The notes below the pieces were generated by a model, which made no database searches, was not told the origin of the DNA, and worked only from the letters and a program-made list of their open reading frames with translations. A program made the position numbers and the translations under genes. Below, piece after piece: positions 38,826 to 47,849 of a DNA stretch of 64,000 nucleotides. Each line of letters begins with the position of its first letter. Positions within the stretch are counted from its first letter, which is position 1. This stretch comes from Rhizobium bangladeshense (lineage in GTDB: Bacteria; Pseudomonadota; Alphaproteobacteria; Rhizobiales; Rhizobiaceae), in the NCBI RefSeq assembly GCF_001662075.1, contig NZ_LYPL01000002.1, forward strand, positions 558,001 to 622,000, in the 5' to 3' direction.

Positions 38826-39191
38826 ATGACTGAACTGCTCAGTTCCTATATTCCGATCGCTATCTTCATCGCTATCGCGCTTGTCATCGGCCTGGCGCTG
38901 CTCATTGCGCCGTTCGCTGTGGCTTTCAAAGCGCCCGATTCGGAAAAGCTCTCGGCTTACGAATGCGGCTTCAACGCTTTCGACGATGCCCGCATGAAGT
39001 TCGACATCCGCTTCTATCTCGTGTCGATCCTCTTCATCATCTTCGACCTCGAAGTCGCCTTCCTCTTCCCCTGGGCCGTTTCCTTCGGCGCCATCGGCTG
39101 GTTCGGCTTCTGGTCAATGATGGTCTTCCTCTTGGTGCTGACCATCGGCTTTATCTATGAATGGAAAAAGGGAGCCCTGGAATGGGAGTGA
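38826..39191 (+). CDS. nuoA: NADH dehydrogenase subunit A
   Basis: 121 aa from ATG 38826; ATGs at 38817 and 38823 are also in reach of AAGGA at 38813-38817. It has three membrane spans with the matrix-loop signature [20 protein letters not shown] and [11 protein letters not shown] of the ND3 family. It is part of the proton-pumping membrane arm of respiratory complex I and the first gene of the nuo operon. Its stop overlaps the start of nuoB by 10 bp. Confidence 0.97.
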   Translation: MTELLSSYIPIAIFIAIALVIGLALLIAPFAVAFKAPDSEKLSAYECGFNAFDDARMKFDIRFYLVSILFIIFDLEVAFLFPWAVSFGAIGWFGFWSMMVFLLVLTIGFIYEWKKGALEWE

Positions 39192-39766
39192 CCCCTGTGA
39201 GCAATCAGCCGCTCGTTGCCCAGCAGCCGAAGGGGATCATTGATCCCTCGACCGGCAAGCCGATCGGCAGCAATGACGCCTTCTTCGGCGAGATCAACAA
39301 CGAGCTCGCCGACAAGGGTTTCCTCGTCACCTCGACCGATGAGCTGATCAATTGGGCCCGCACCGGCTCGCTGATGTGGATGACCTTCGGTCTTGCCTGC
39401 TGCGCTGTCGAAATGATGCAGCTGTCGATGCCGCGTTATGACGTCGAGCGCTTCGGATTTGCGCCGCGCGCCTCGCCGCGCCAGTCCGACGTGATGATCG
39501 TCGCCGGCACGCTGACCAACAAGATGGCGCCCGCTCTGCGCAAGGTTTACGACCAGATGCCCGAGCCGCGTTATGTCATCTCGATGGGCTCCTGCGCCAA
39601 TGGTGGCGGCTACTACCACTATTCCTATTCCGTGGTGCGCGGCTGCGACCGTGTCGTGCCGATCGACATCTACGTGCCGGGCTGTCCCCCCACGGCAGAA
39701 GCGCTGCTTTACGGCGTGCTTCTGCTGCAGAAGAAGATCCGGCGCACCGGCACGATCGAACGCTAA
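39182..39766 (+). CDS. nuoB: NADH dehydrogenase subunit B
   Basis: 194 aa from the ATG at 39182, inside the end of nuoA. The cysteines for the N2 [4Fe-4S] cluster, the last electron donor to quinone, are in [20 protein letters not shown] and [11 protein letters not shown]. It lies at the junction of the peripheral and membrane arms. An N-terminal extension of about 35 residues is normal for alphaproteobacteria. Confidence 0.97.
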   Translation: MGVTPVSNQPLVAQQPKGIIDPSTGKPIGSNDAFFGEINNELADKGFLVTSTDELINWARTGSLMWMTFGLACCAVEMMQLSMPRYDVERFGFAPRASPRQSDVMIVAGTLTNKMAPALRKVYDQMPEPRYVISMGSCANGGGYYHYSYSVVRGCDRVVPIDIYVPGCPPTAEALLYGVLLLQKKIRRTGTIER

Positions 39767-39784
39767 GGGTTAAGGACAAGGCAT

Positions 39785-40387
39785 ATGAGTGAAGCCCTGA
39801 CTGAGCTTGCGTCCTATCTTGGCGAAGCGCGCGGCAACCTGATCGCCGCCTCACAGCTGAAGTATGGCGAGCTGACGCTGACGACGACGGGTGAAGACCT
39901 GATCGCTCTTTTGACTTTCCTGCGTGACGATGCCAAATGCGGTTTCGTCAACCTGATCGATATTTGCGGGGTCGACTGGCCGCAGCGCGAACTGCGTTTC
40001 GACGTCGTCTATCATCTGCTGTCGCCGAAGCAGAATCTGCGCATCCGCGTCAAGGTTGCGACCGATGAGGATACGCCCATTCCCTCGGCTTGCGCCATCT
40101 ATCCGGGTGCTGACTGGTTCGAACGCGAAACCTGGGACATGTACGGCGTGCTCTTCACCGGCCATCCGGACCTGCGCCGCATCCTGACCGACTACGGCTT
40201 CGAGGGCCATCCGCTGCGCAAGGACTTTCCGACGACAGGTTTCGTCGAAGTCCGTTACGACGATGCGGCAAAGCGCGTCGTCTACGAGCCGGTAGAACTG
40301 AAGCAGGAATTCCGAAACTTCGACTTCATGTCGCCCTGGGAAGGTACCGAATACGTGCTGCCGGGCGATGAAAAAGCGAAGCCGTAA
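39785..40387 (+). CDS. nuoC: NADH dehydrogenase subunit C
   Basis: 200 aa, the 30-kDa subunit: [40 protein letters not shown] and [18 protein letters not shown] are diagnostic. It is separate from nuoD, as in alphaproteobacteria and mitochondria, and stabilises the quinone module. The 488 bp after it, before nuoD, contain the inverted-repeat element described separately, an unusual interruption of this operon. Confidence 0.97.
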   Translation: MSEALTELASYLGEARGNLIAASQLKYGELTLTTTGEDLIALLTFLRDDAKCGFVNLIDICGVDWPQRELRFDVVYHLLSPKQNLRIRVKVATDEDTPIPSACAIYPGADWFERETWDMYGVLFTGHPDLRRILTDYGFEGHPLRKDFPTTGFVEVRYDDAAKRVVYEPVELKQEFRNFDFMSPWEGTEYVLPGDEKAKP

Positions 40388-40389
40388 AG

Positions 40390-40840
40390 GCGAATAGTGA
40401 GTAGCGAATAGCGAATAGTTGGAAGGGGCAGGCAGACGATAAACTCCTACAAGGATCTTAAGGTCTGGCAGATGGCGATCGATCTCGCGGTGGATTGCTA
40501 TCAGTTGACCAGGAGGTTCCCCAAGGAGGAGATTTATGGCCTGACGGCCCAGATACGCAGGGCGGCCACTTCAAATTGCCGCCAATATTGCTGAAGGACA
40601 CGGACGTGAAGTAACGGGAAGTTTCATTCAGTTTCTGCGCATCGCCCAAGGTTCGCTGAAGGAATTGGAAACGCATATGCTCATCTCTCATCGCATTGGT
40701 CTGATTGAGGAGAGTGAGTTCAGGCAGATGACCGATAAGTGCGACGAAATCGGACGAATGATTCGAGCGCTGATACGGAGTCTCCAGGAGAAACGATGAG
40801 ACCGAACGAAACTATTCGCTATTCGCCATTCGCTATTCGC
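40390..40840. mobile_element. 451-bp inverted-repeat element carrying a decayed four-helix-bundle gene
   Basis: The ends (40390-40418 and 40812-40840) are 29-bp inverted repeats with 26 matches. Each is made of four degenerate tandem copies of GCGAATA. Between them lies one remnant gene of the 23S rRNA IVP/four-helix-bundle family. The element separates nuoC from nuoD by 488 bp where other nuo gaps are overlaps to about 220 bp. There is no transposase, so if it moved it was supplied in trans. No target-site duplication is certain by eye. Confidence 0.65.
40439..40799 (+). pseudogene. Four-helix-bundle protein (S23/IVP family), frameshifted
   Basis: The first part reads NSYKDLKVWQMAIDLAVDCY then FPKEEIYGLTAQIRRAATS. 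It continues one base out of frame as IAANIAEGHGREVTG, then FIQFLRIAQGSLKELETHM, to a stop at 40797-40799. One extra A in the TCAAATT run at 40571-40577 causes the shift. The expected start codon before the Asn codon at 40442 is ATA (40439-40441) instead of ATG. An intact version would be about 119 aa, normal for the family (PF05635). Two independent lesions argue for a real pseudogene rather than a read error. The family is named for inserts in 23S rRNA genes, but most members have no known function. Confidence 0.85.
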
Positions 40841-40875
40841 TTGATTGGCATCGCGTTTGGCATGGAGCACGCAGC

Positions 40876-42066
40876 ATGACCGAACATAACGTCCGCAACT
40901 TCAACATCAATTTCGGACCGCAGCATCCGGCGGCGCACGGCGTTCTTCGTCTTGTCCTGGAGCTTGACGGCGAAATTGTGGAGCGGGTCGATCCGCATAT
41001 CGGCCTCTTGCACCGCGGCACCGAGAAGCTGATCGAGACCAAGACCTATCTTCAGGCCGTGCCCTATTTCGATCGTCTCGATTACGTCGCGCCGATGAAC
41101 CAGGAGCATGCCTATGCGCTGGCCGTTGAAAGGCTGCTTGGCATCGAGATCCCGATCCGCGGCCAGCTGATCCGCGTGTTGTATTCTGAAATCGGCCGCA
41201 TCCTGTCGCATCTCCTGAACGTCACGACGCAGGCGATGGACGTCGGCGCGCTGACGCCGCCGCTCTGGGGCTTCGAAGAGCGCGAAAAGCTGATGGTGTT
41301 CTATGAGCGCGCCAGCGGTTCGCGCATGCACGCTGCTTATGTCCGTCCGGGTGGCGTCCATCAGGATCTGCCGGAAAAGCTCGTTCAGGATATCGGCGAC
41401 TGGTGCGACCCCTTCCTGAAGGCGCTCGACGACATCGACAACCTGTTGACCGGCAACCGCATCTTCAAGCAGCGCAACGTCGATATCGGCGTCGTCTCGC
41501 TGGAAGACTGCTGGGCCTGGGGCTTCTCCGGCGTCATGGTGCGCGGTTCGGGTGCGGCCTGGGATCTGCGGCGCGCCCAGCCTTACGAATGTTATTCCGA
41601 TCTCGAATTCGACATTCCGATCGGCAAGAACGGCGACAACTACGACCGTTACCTGATCCGCATGATCGAGATGCGCGAATCGGTCCGCATCATGAAGCAG
41701 TGCGTCAACCGCCTGCTGTCGGATGCCAAGACCGGTCCTTTCTCGTCGATCGACGGCAAGGTGGTGCCGCCGAAGCGCGGCGAGATGAAGCGCTCGATGG
41801 AAGCGCTGATCCACCACTTCAAGCTCTATACCGAAGGCTATCATGTGCCGGCCGGTGAAGTGTACGCGGCGGTCGAAGCGCCGAAGGGCGAGTTCGGCGT
41901 TTATCTCGTCTCCGACGGCTCCAACAAGCCGTACCGCTGCAAGATCCGCGCGCCCGGCTATGCCCATCTGCAGGCGATGGACTTTATGTGCCGCGGCCAC
42001 CAGCTTGCCGACGTCGCGGCCGTCCTCGGCTCGCTCGATATCGTCTTTGGCGAGGTGGACCGGTGA
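40876..42066 (+). CDS. nuoD: NADH dehydrogenase subunit D
   Basis: 396 aa, the 49-kDa subunit that lines the quinone site: [56 protein letters not shown] and the C-terminal VFGEVDR. The start follows a GGAGCACGCAGC stretch 36 bp after the inverted-repeat element, so translation should be independent of it. The stop (TGA) overlaps the ATG of the next gene (TGATG). Confidence 0.97.
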   Translation: MTEHNVRNFNINFGPQHPAAHGVLRLVLELDGEIVERVDPHIGLLHRGTEKLIETKTYLQAVPYFDRLDYVAPMNQEHAYALAVERLLGIEIPIRGQLIRVLYSEIGRILSHLLNVTTQAMDVGALTPPLWGFEEREKLMVFYERASGSRMHAAYVRPGGVHQDLPEKLVQDIGDWCDPFLKALDDIDNLLTGNRIFKQRNVDIGVVSLEDCWAWGFSGVMVRGSGAAWDLRRAQPYECYSDLEFDIPIGKNGDNYDRYLIRMIEMRESVRIMKQCVNRLLSDAKTGPFSSIDGKVVPPKRGEMKRSMEALIHHFKLYTEGYHVPAGEVYAAVEAPKGEFGVYLVSDGSNKPYRCKIRAPGYAHLQAMDFMCRGHQLADVAAVLGSLDIVFGEVDR

Positions 42067-42338
42067 TGCAGCGTCTGCCGCTTGCCGTCGCACTTCTTCT
42101 TGCGGCATCCGGGGTTTCGGCTCAGGAGGCCGACACCCTCGGCACGCCGCTGGGCCATAAGGAGGTGACGCCGCCGGCGGCGCAAGCGTCCATGGGCGAG
42201 CTTTTGTCCAAGGGCTATCAGATCAAGGCTGCCATTCCGAACGGCAGCAAATTCGTCGTATTTATGCAGAAAGACCAGTCGGCCTATGCCTGCGAAATGC
42301 AGTCTTTGACCGCTTCGCGGTGTGGAACCCTAAACTGA
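42066..42338 (+). CDS. Small secreted protein within the nuo operon
   Basis: 90 aa from the ATG at 42066, overlapping the nuoD stop by one base. The signal peptide ([19 protein letters not shown]) is cleaved after VSA at about residue 19. The mature protein, about 71 residues, includes SMGELLSKGYQIKAAIPNGSKFV and YACEMQSLTASRCGTLN, with two cysteines that could form a disulfide in the periplasm. It is not a canonical complex I subunit. Its tight coupling to nuoD suggests co-regulation with complex I; any assembly or other role is unproven. Confidence 0.8.
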   Translation: MQRLPLAVALLLAASGVSAQEADTLGTPLGHKEVTPPAAQASMGELLSKGYQIKAAIPNGSKFVVFMQKDQSAYACEMQSLTASRCGTLN

Positions 42339-42354
42339 CAAGGCGTGAGGAAGA

Positions 42355-43512
42355 ATGTCCGTTCGTCGATTAGCCGAAGATCAATTTCAGCCTGCCGCAT
42401 TCGCTTTCAGCGATGAAAATGCGGTCTGGGCGGACAAGACGATCCAGAAGTACCCCGCCGGCCGCCAGCAGTCGGCGGTCATTCCGCTGTTGATGCGGGC
42501 GCAGGAGCAGGACGGCTGGGTCACGCGCGCGGCGATCGAAAAGATCGCTGACATGCTCGACATGGCCTATATCAGGGTGCTCGAAGTCGCGACCTTCTAT
42601 ACGCAGTTCCAGTTGCATCCCGTCGGCACGCGCGCCCATGTCCAGGTCTGCGGCACGACGCCCTGCATGCTGCGCGGCTCGGAAGCGCTGATGTCGGTCT
42701 GCAAGAGCAAGATCCATGCCCATCCGTTCGAGCGCAATGCCGAAGGCACGCTCTCCTGGGAAGAGGTCGAATGTCTCGGCGCCTGCGTCAACGCCCCGAT
42801 GGTGATGATCGGCAAGGACACCTATGAGGATCTGACGCCCGCCCGTCTTGAAGAGATCATCGATACCTTCGCCGCCGGCAATGGCGCCAGCATCAAGCCG
42901 GGCACCCAGATCGATCGGATATTCTCCGCACCGGAAGGCGGCCTGACCTCGCTAACGACGGAAGAGCCGAAGGCAAGGACCCGCGCCAAGAAGGCTGATG
43001 CCGAAAGCGTATCGGCTCCTGTCGATGCGGCTCCGGTGCCGCCCTCCGAGGCCGCCCGCCCGAAGAGCACCGATGCCGAGACCAATGCGGCTCTGAAGAC
43101 GCCGGCAACGGCGCCGAAGGCGGCTACGAAAAATGCCAAGGCAGCCGAAGAACAGCCGGTTTCCGGCACGGCGGCTGCCGAGCCGGCCCCGGCTGTCAAG
43201 GCCGTAGCCCCGGCCGCGAAGCCCAGCCTGACCGACAAAAACCGTCCAGCCGGCATCGAAAAGCCCGCCGCTCCGGATGATCTGAAGATGATCTCCGGCG
43301 TCGGTCCGAAGATCGAGGCGACGCTGAACGAAATCGGCATCTTCACCTTCGCGCAGGTCGCGAGCTGGAAGAAGCTCGAACGCGAATGGGTCGACGGCTA
43401 CCTGAACTTCCGCGGCCGCATCGAGCGCGACGACTGGGTCAAGCAGGCCAAGGCGCTCGCCAAGGGCGGCGAAGCGGAATATATCAAGGTCTTCGGCAAG
43501 AAGCCGCGGTAA
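42355..43512 (+). CDS. nuoE: NADH dehydrogenase subunit E with C-terminal helix-hairpin-helix extension
   Basis: 385 aa, against about 170-230 for typical NuoE. Residues 1-200 are the 24-kDa subunit, with the N1a [2Fe-2S] cysteines in CGTTPCMLRGS and CLGACVNAP. Residues about 200-305 are an Ala/Pro/Lys-rich linker. Residues about 308-385 (DDLKMISGVGPKIEATLNEI, then FAQVASWKKLEREWVDGYL and ERDDWVKQAKALAKGG) form a helix-hairpin-helix-like domain. The same domain ends the protein at 44830. GTGAGGAAGA precedes the start. Confidence 0.95.
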   Translation: MSVRRLAEDQFQPAAFAFSDENAVWADKTIQKYPAGRQQSAVIPLLMRAQEQDGWVTRAAIEKIADMLDMAYIRVLEVATFYTQFQLHPVGTRAHVQVCGTTPCMLRGSEALMSVCKSKIHAHPFERNAEGTLSWEEVECLGACVNAPMVMIGKDTYEDLTPARLEEIIDTFAAGNGASIKPGTQIDRIFSAPEGGLTSLTTEEPKARTRAKKADAESVSAPVDAAPVPPSEAARPKSTDAETNAALKTPATAPKAATKNAKAAEEQPVSGTAAAEPAPAVKAVAPAAKPSLTDKNRPAGIEKPAAPDDLKMISGVGPKIEATLNEIGIFTFAQVASWKKLEREWVDGYLNFRGRIERDDWVKQAKALAKGGEAEYIKVFGKKPR

Positions 43513-43522
43513 GAGGTGAAGC

Positions 43523-44827
43523 ATGTTACAAGATAAAGACCGCATCTTTACCAACATCTACGGCCTCAAGGACAAGTCCCTGAAGGGTGCGATGAGCCGC
43601 GGCCACTGGGACGGCACCAAGCAGATTCTCGAAAAGGGCCGCGACTGGATCATCAACGAGATGAAGGCATCCGGTCTTCGCGGCCGCGGCGGCGCCGGCT
43701 TCCCGACAGGCCTGAAATGGTCCTTCATGCCGAAGGAAAGCGACGGCCGCCCGCATTACCTCGTCGTTAATGCCGACGAATCCGAGCCCGGCACCTGCAA
43801 GGACCGTGACATCATGCGCCACGATCCGCATACGCTGATCGAAGGCTGCGTCGTCGCGAGCTTCGCCATGGGCGCCAATGCGGCCTACATCTATGTGCGC
43901 GGCGAATATATTCGCGAGCGCGAAGCGCTGCAGGCGGCGATCGACGAGTGCTATGACTATGGCCTGCTCGGCAAGAACAACAAGCTCGGCTGGGACATGG
44001 ACATCTTCGTCCATCACGGCGCCGGCGCCTATATCTGCGGCGAGGAAACCGCGCTGCTCGAAAGCCTTGAAGGCAAGAAGGGCCAGCCGCGCCTGAAGCC
44101 GCCATTTCCGGCCAATATGGGCCTCTACGGCTGCCCGACGACGGTCAACAACGTTGAATCGATCGCCGTTGCGCCGACGATCCTGCGTCGCGGCGCCGGC
44201 TGGTTCTCTTCCATCGGCCGCCCGAACAATGTCGGCACCAAGCTGTTCATGCTCTCCGGCCACGTCAACAAGCCGTGCACAGTCGAAGAGGAAATGGGCA
44301 TTACCTTCCGCGAACTGGTCGACCGCCACGCCGGCGGCATCCGCGGCGGCTGGGATAATCTGCTCGCCGTCATTCCCGGCGGCGCATCCTGCCCGATCGT
44401 GCCTGCCAAGGACATCATCGACTGCCCGACGGATTTCGACGGCCTGCGCTCCGTCGGCTCATCCTTCGGCACGGCCGCCGCGATTGTCATGGACAAGTCC
44501 ACCGACGTCATCAAGGCGATCGCCCGCATCTCCGCCTTCTTCAAGCATGAGAGCTGCGGCCAGTGCACGCCCTGCCGCGAAGGCACGGGCTGGATGTGGC
44601 GGGTGATGGAACGCATGGCCAAGGGCAATGCCCAGAAGCGCGAAATTGACATGTTGTTCCAGGTGACCAAGCAGATCGAAGGCCACACCATCTGTGCGCT
44701 CGGCGACGCCGCCGCATGGCCGGTGCAGGGTCTGATCCGTAACTTCCGTCCCGAGATCGAAAAGCGCATCGACCAGTATACGGCAAGCGCGCTCGACCAC
44801 GGCGCGGTTCTGGAGGCGGCTGAATAA
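43523..44827 (+). CDS. nuoF: NADH dehydrogenase subunit F
   Basis: 434 aa, the 51-kDa NADH-oxidising subunit. The FMN/NADH sites are [19 protein letters not shown] and [19 protein letters not shown]. The N3 [4Fe-4S] cluster cysteines are in [11 protein letters not shown] plus a later Cys ([12 protein letters not shown]). It takes electrons from NADH at the tip of the peripheral arm. AGAGGTGAAGC precedes the ATG, 10 bp after nuoE. Confidence 0.98.
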   Translation: MLQDKDRIFTNIYGLKDKSLKGAMSRGHWDGTKQILEKGRDWIINEMKASGLRGRGGAGFPTGLKWSFMPKESDGRPHYLVVNADESEPGTCKDRDIMRHDPHTLIEGCVVASFAMGANAAYIYVRGEYIREREALQAAIDECYDYGLLGKNNKLGWDMDIFVHHGAGAYICGEETALLESLEGKKGQPRLKPPFPANMGLYGCPTTVNNVESIAVAPTILRRGAGWFSSIGRPNNVGTKLFMLSGHVNKPCTVEEEMGITFRELVDRHAGGIRGGWDNLLAVIPGGASCPIVPAKDIIDCPTDFDGLRSVGSSFGTAAAIVMDKSTDVIKAIARISAFFKHESCGQCTPCREGTGWMWRVMERMAKGNAQKREIDMLFQVTKQIEGHTICALGDAAAWPVQGLIRNFRPEIEKRIDQYTASALDHGAVLEAAE

Positions 44828-44829
44828 TC

Positions 44830-45531
44830 ATGACGGACAAGGCATCGAAAAGTGGGAAGAAGGAAGAAACCGTCGATATCGCGGCCGGCTTCGGCCGTCT
44901 TGCCGCCGAGATGCTGGAAAGCGCACAGGCGATGCCTGTGCATCCGCTGATGGCGCATCCGGCCGCAGCCTTTGCCGCCGCAACGGCGATTGGCTTCGGT
45001 TTCTCGACGCAGATGGCAGGCGCCTTTTTCGGGGCCTTCCAGAGCGCGCTGGAAACGACCGGCAAGCTCGCGGCCGCCCTCGACGATACGCCGCCGGACG
45101 AGCCGATGCCCGATGTCGACATCCGGCCGGAAAATATCCGTCCGGCCGTCAAGGTTTTCACCAAGCCCGCGGCCGACAAACCCGAGCTCGAGAAGGTGGT
45201 GAGGCCAAGGCTGACGGTGGTCAAGCCGGCGAGCGCGACGATCCCGGCAAGCGAACCGCAGCCGGCCAGCAAGGCAAAGCCGGTCGCGAAGGCAAAGCCG
45301 GTTGCACGGGCTGCAAAGGCCGACGATCTCAAGCGGATCGCCGGCATCGGCCCGAAGCTGGAGCAGGTTCTGAATGCCAAGGGCGTTCGCAGCTTTGCCG
45401 AGATTGCCGCCTGGACCGATGAGGACATCGCCCGGCTCGACGCAGAGCTTGGCTTCGACGGCCGCATCGCCCGCGACGACTGGATCGGCCAAGCGAAGGT
45501 TCTCGCCGGGCGGAGCCGCAGAAGGAAATGA
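44830..45531 (+). CDS. Nuo-operon accessory protein with helix-hairpin-helix domain
   Basis: 233 aa, 2 bp after nuoF. The N-terminal half (about residues 15-90: DIAAGFGRLAAEMLESAQAM, AAAFAAATAIGFGFSTQMAG) is alanine-rich, possibly membrane-associated or helical. A Pro/Ala/Lys-rich linker (about 95-160) leads to DDLKRIAGIGPKLEQVLNAK, then FAEIAAWTDEDIARLDAELG and IARDDWIGQAKVLAG. This last domain is clearly related to the C-terminus of NuoE 1.3 kb upstream. No complex I role is established for it; a structural or assembly role is a guess. Confidence 0.8.
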   Translation: MTDKASKSGKKEETVDIAAGFGRLAAEMLESAQAMPVHPLMAHPAAAFAAATAIGFGFSTQMAGAFFGAFQSALETTGKLAAALDDTPPDEPMPDVDIRPENIRPAVKVFTKPAADKPELEKVVRPRLTVVKPASATIPASEPQPASKAKPVAKAKPVARAAKADDLKRIAGIGPKLEQVLNAKGVRSFAEIAAWTDEDIARLDAELGFDGRIARDDWIGQAKVLAGRSRRRK

Positions 45532-45755
45532 ACTGTCCGGCCGTGCAAACCGGCCGGAAACATGGGCAGATCGGCGGACGGGCGGGGGCCTCACGCTGCA
45601 GATGCCGGTGCGGGTTCCGGGTCTGGAGCGCGCGACAGAAAATTTGGGCGACATCGGCTGTCGGCAGGACGAAAGATCCGGCCCGGCAATGAAAATGTTG
45701 CAAAAACGGGTTTGTTTGCCGTCATCAGGCAAACGGGAAACAGGACTGAGCGACG

Positions 45756-47837
45756 ATGGCAAAACTGAAGATTGACGGCAACGAGATCGAAGTTCCGGAT
45801 CATTTCACGCTATTGCAGGCGTGCGAGGATGCCGGGGCCGAGGTTCCGCGCTTCTGCTTCCATGAGCGCCTGTCGGTTGCCGGCAATTGCCGCATGTGCC
45901 TTGTCGAAGTGAAGGGCGGCCCGCCGAAGCCGCAGGCTTCCTGCGCCATGAGCGTTCGCGACATCCGCGGCGGCCCGAACGGCGAACTGCCCGAGGTCTT
46001 CACCAACACGCCGATGGTCAAGAAGGCCCGCGAAGGCGTGATGGAATTCCTGCTGATCAACCATCCGCTCGACTGCCCGATCTGTGACCAGGGCGGCGAA
46101 TGCGACCTGCAGGACCAGGCGATGGCCTTCGGCATCGATACCTCGCGCTACCAGGAAGACAAGCGCGCCGTCGAAGACAAGTATATCGGCCCGCTGGTCA
46201 AGACGGTAATGAACCGCTGCATCCACTGCACGCGCTGCGTCCGCTTCACCACCGAGGTTGCCGGCATTTCCGAACTCGGCCTGATCGGCCGCGGCGAGGA
46301 CGCCGAGATCACCACCTATCTCGAACAGGCGATGACCTCCGAACTGCAGGGCAACGTCGTCGACCTTTGCCCGGTCGGCGCGCTCACCTCCAAGCCCTTC
46401 GCCTTTACCGCGCGCCCCTGGGAACTGAACAAGACCGAATCGATCGACGTCATGGATGCCGTCGGTTCGGCGATCCGCGTCGACACCCGCGGCCGCGAAG
46501 TCATGCGCATCCTGCCGCGCGTCAACGAGGCGATCAACGAGGAGTGGATCTCCGACAAGAGCCGCTTCATCTGGGACGGCCTGAAGACCCAGCGCCTCGA
46601 CCGGCCCTATGTCCGCCGCGACGGTCGCCTGCAGCCGGCCAGCTGGGCCGAGGCTTTCGGCGCCATCAAGGCTGCCGTCGACGCTACCTCGGGCGACAAG
46701 ATCGGCGCGATCGCCGGCGATCTCGCTTCCGTCGAGGAAATGTATGCGCTTTCCGAATTGGTGAAGTCGCTCGGCTCCGCCAATCTCGACTGTCGCCAGG
46801 ATGGGGCGGCACTCGATCCGTCGCTCGGCCGCGCAAGCTACCTCTTCAATCCGACGATTGCAGGCATTGACCAGGCCGACGCGCTGCTGATCATCGGCGC
46901 CAACCCGCGCTTCGAGGCGGCCATCCTCAACGCCCGCATCCGCAAGCGCTGGCGCCGCGGCAAATTCCCGATCGGCGTCATCGGCGAGCCGGGCGAACTG
47001 CGCTACAGCTATGACTATCTCGGCGCCGGTCCTGACACGCTGAAGGATCTGGTCGATGGTGGCCATGCCTTTGCCGACGTCCTGAAGAACGCCGCCAAGC
47101 CGATGATCATTATCGGCCAGGGCGCACTGTCGCGCAGCGACGGCGCCGGCGTTCTCGCCAGTGCCGCCAAGCTCGCCGGTTCGGTCGGCGCGGTTGTCGA
47201 AGGCTGGAACGGCTTTGCCGTCCTTCATACTGCCGCCTCGCGCGTCGGCGGCCTTGACCTCGGCTTCGTGCCGGGTGCCAAAGGCGTCAATGCCGCTGAG
47301 ATGCTGACGTCGATGGACGTGCTCTTCCTGCTTGGCGCCGACGAACTCGACTTCACCGCCAAGAAGGCGCGGCTGACTGTCTATATCGGCTCGCATGGCG
47401 ATAACGGCGCGCATCATGCCGACGTCATCCTGCCGGCCGCAGCCTATACCGAAAAGTCCGGCACCTGGGTCAACACCGAAGGCCGCGTCCAGATGGGCAG
47501 CCGCGCAGGCTTTGCACCGGGCGATGCACGCGAGGACTGGGCAATTATTCGTGCCCTTTCCGACGTGCTCGGCAAGAAGCTTCCCTTCGATTCGCTGAGT
47601 GAACTGCGTGGCCGGCTCTATGCCGCTTTCCCGCATTTCGCCGCCATCGACGAGATCGCCGAAGCCGATAGCGCCCAAATTGCCGCAGTTGCGAAAAAAG
47701 CCGGCAAGATGAACAAGTCTGGGTTTGCGTCGCCGGTCAAAGACTTCTATTTGACGAACCCGATCGCGCGTGCCTCGGCTGTCATGGCCGAGTGCTCGGC
47801 ATTGGCCCGCAACAACTTCAAAGTCGCGGCAGAGTAA
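45756..47837 (+). CDS. nuoG: NADH dehydrogenase subunit G
   Basis: 693 aa, the 75-kDa subunit. The N-terminal iron-sulfur region has CRMCLVEVKGGPPKPQASC (N1b), CPICDQGGECDLQD and CIHCTRCVRF (N4/N5-type clusters). The rest is a molybdopterin-oxidoreductase-like fold without the cofactor. It passes electrons from NuoF toward NuoI. The gap of 224 bp before it is empty of genes and shows no clear hairpin. Confidence 0.97.
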   Translation: MAKLKIDGNEIEVPDHFTLLQACEDAGAEVPRFCFHERLSVAGNCRMCLVEVKGGPPKPQASCAMSVRDIRGGPNGELPEVFTNTPMVKKAREGVMEFLLINHPLDCPICDQGGECDLQDQAMAFGIDTSRYQEDKRAVEDKYIGPLVKTVMNRCIHCTRCVRFTTEVAGISELGLIGRGEDAEITTYLEQAMTSELQGNVVDLCPVGALTSKPFAFTARPWELNKTESIDVMDAVGSAIRVDTRGREVMRILPRVNEAINEEWISDKSRFIWDGLKTQRLDRPYVRRDGRLQPASWAEAFGAIKAAVDATSGDKIGAIAGDLASVEEMYALSELVKSLGSANLDCRQDGAALDPSLGRASYLFNPTIAGIDQADALLIIGANPRFEAAILNARIRKRWRRGKFPIGVIGEPGELRYSYDYLGAGPDTLKDLVDGGHAFADVLKNAAKPMIIIGQGALSRSDGAGVLASAAKLAGSVGAVVEGWNGFAVLHTAASRVGGLDLGFVPGAKGVNAAEMLTSMDVLFLLGADELDFTAKKARLTVYIGSHGDNGAHHADVILPAAAYTEKSGTWVNTEGRVQMGSRAGFAPGDAREDWAIIRALSDVLGKKLPFDSLSELRGRLYAAFPHFAAIDEIAEADSAQIAAVAKKAGKMNKSGFASPVKDFYLTNPIARASAVMAECSALARNNFKVAAE

Positions 47838-47849
47838 GGGCAGGGGACC

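Noticed and set aside
45532..45755. Possible gene or terminator in the gap before nuoG
   Set aside because: No supportable frame and no stem with a T-tract; treated as a plain operon gap.
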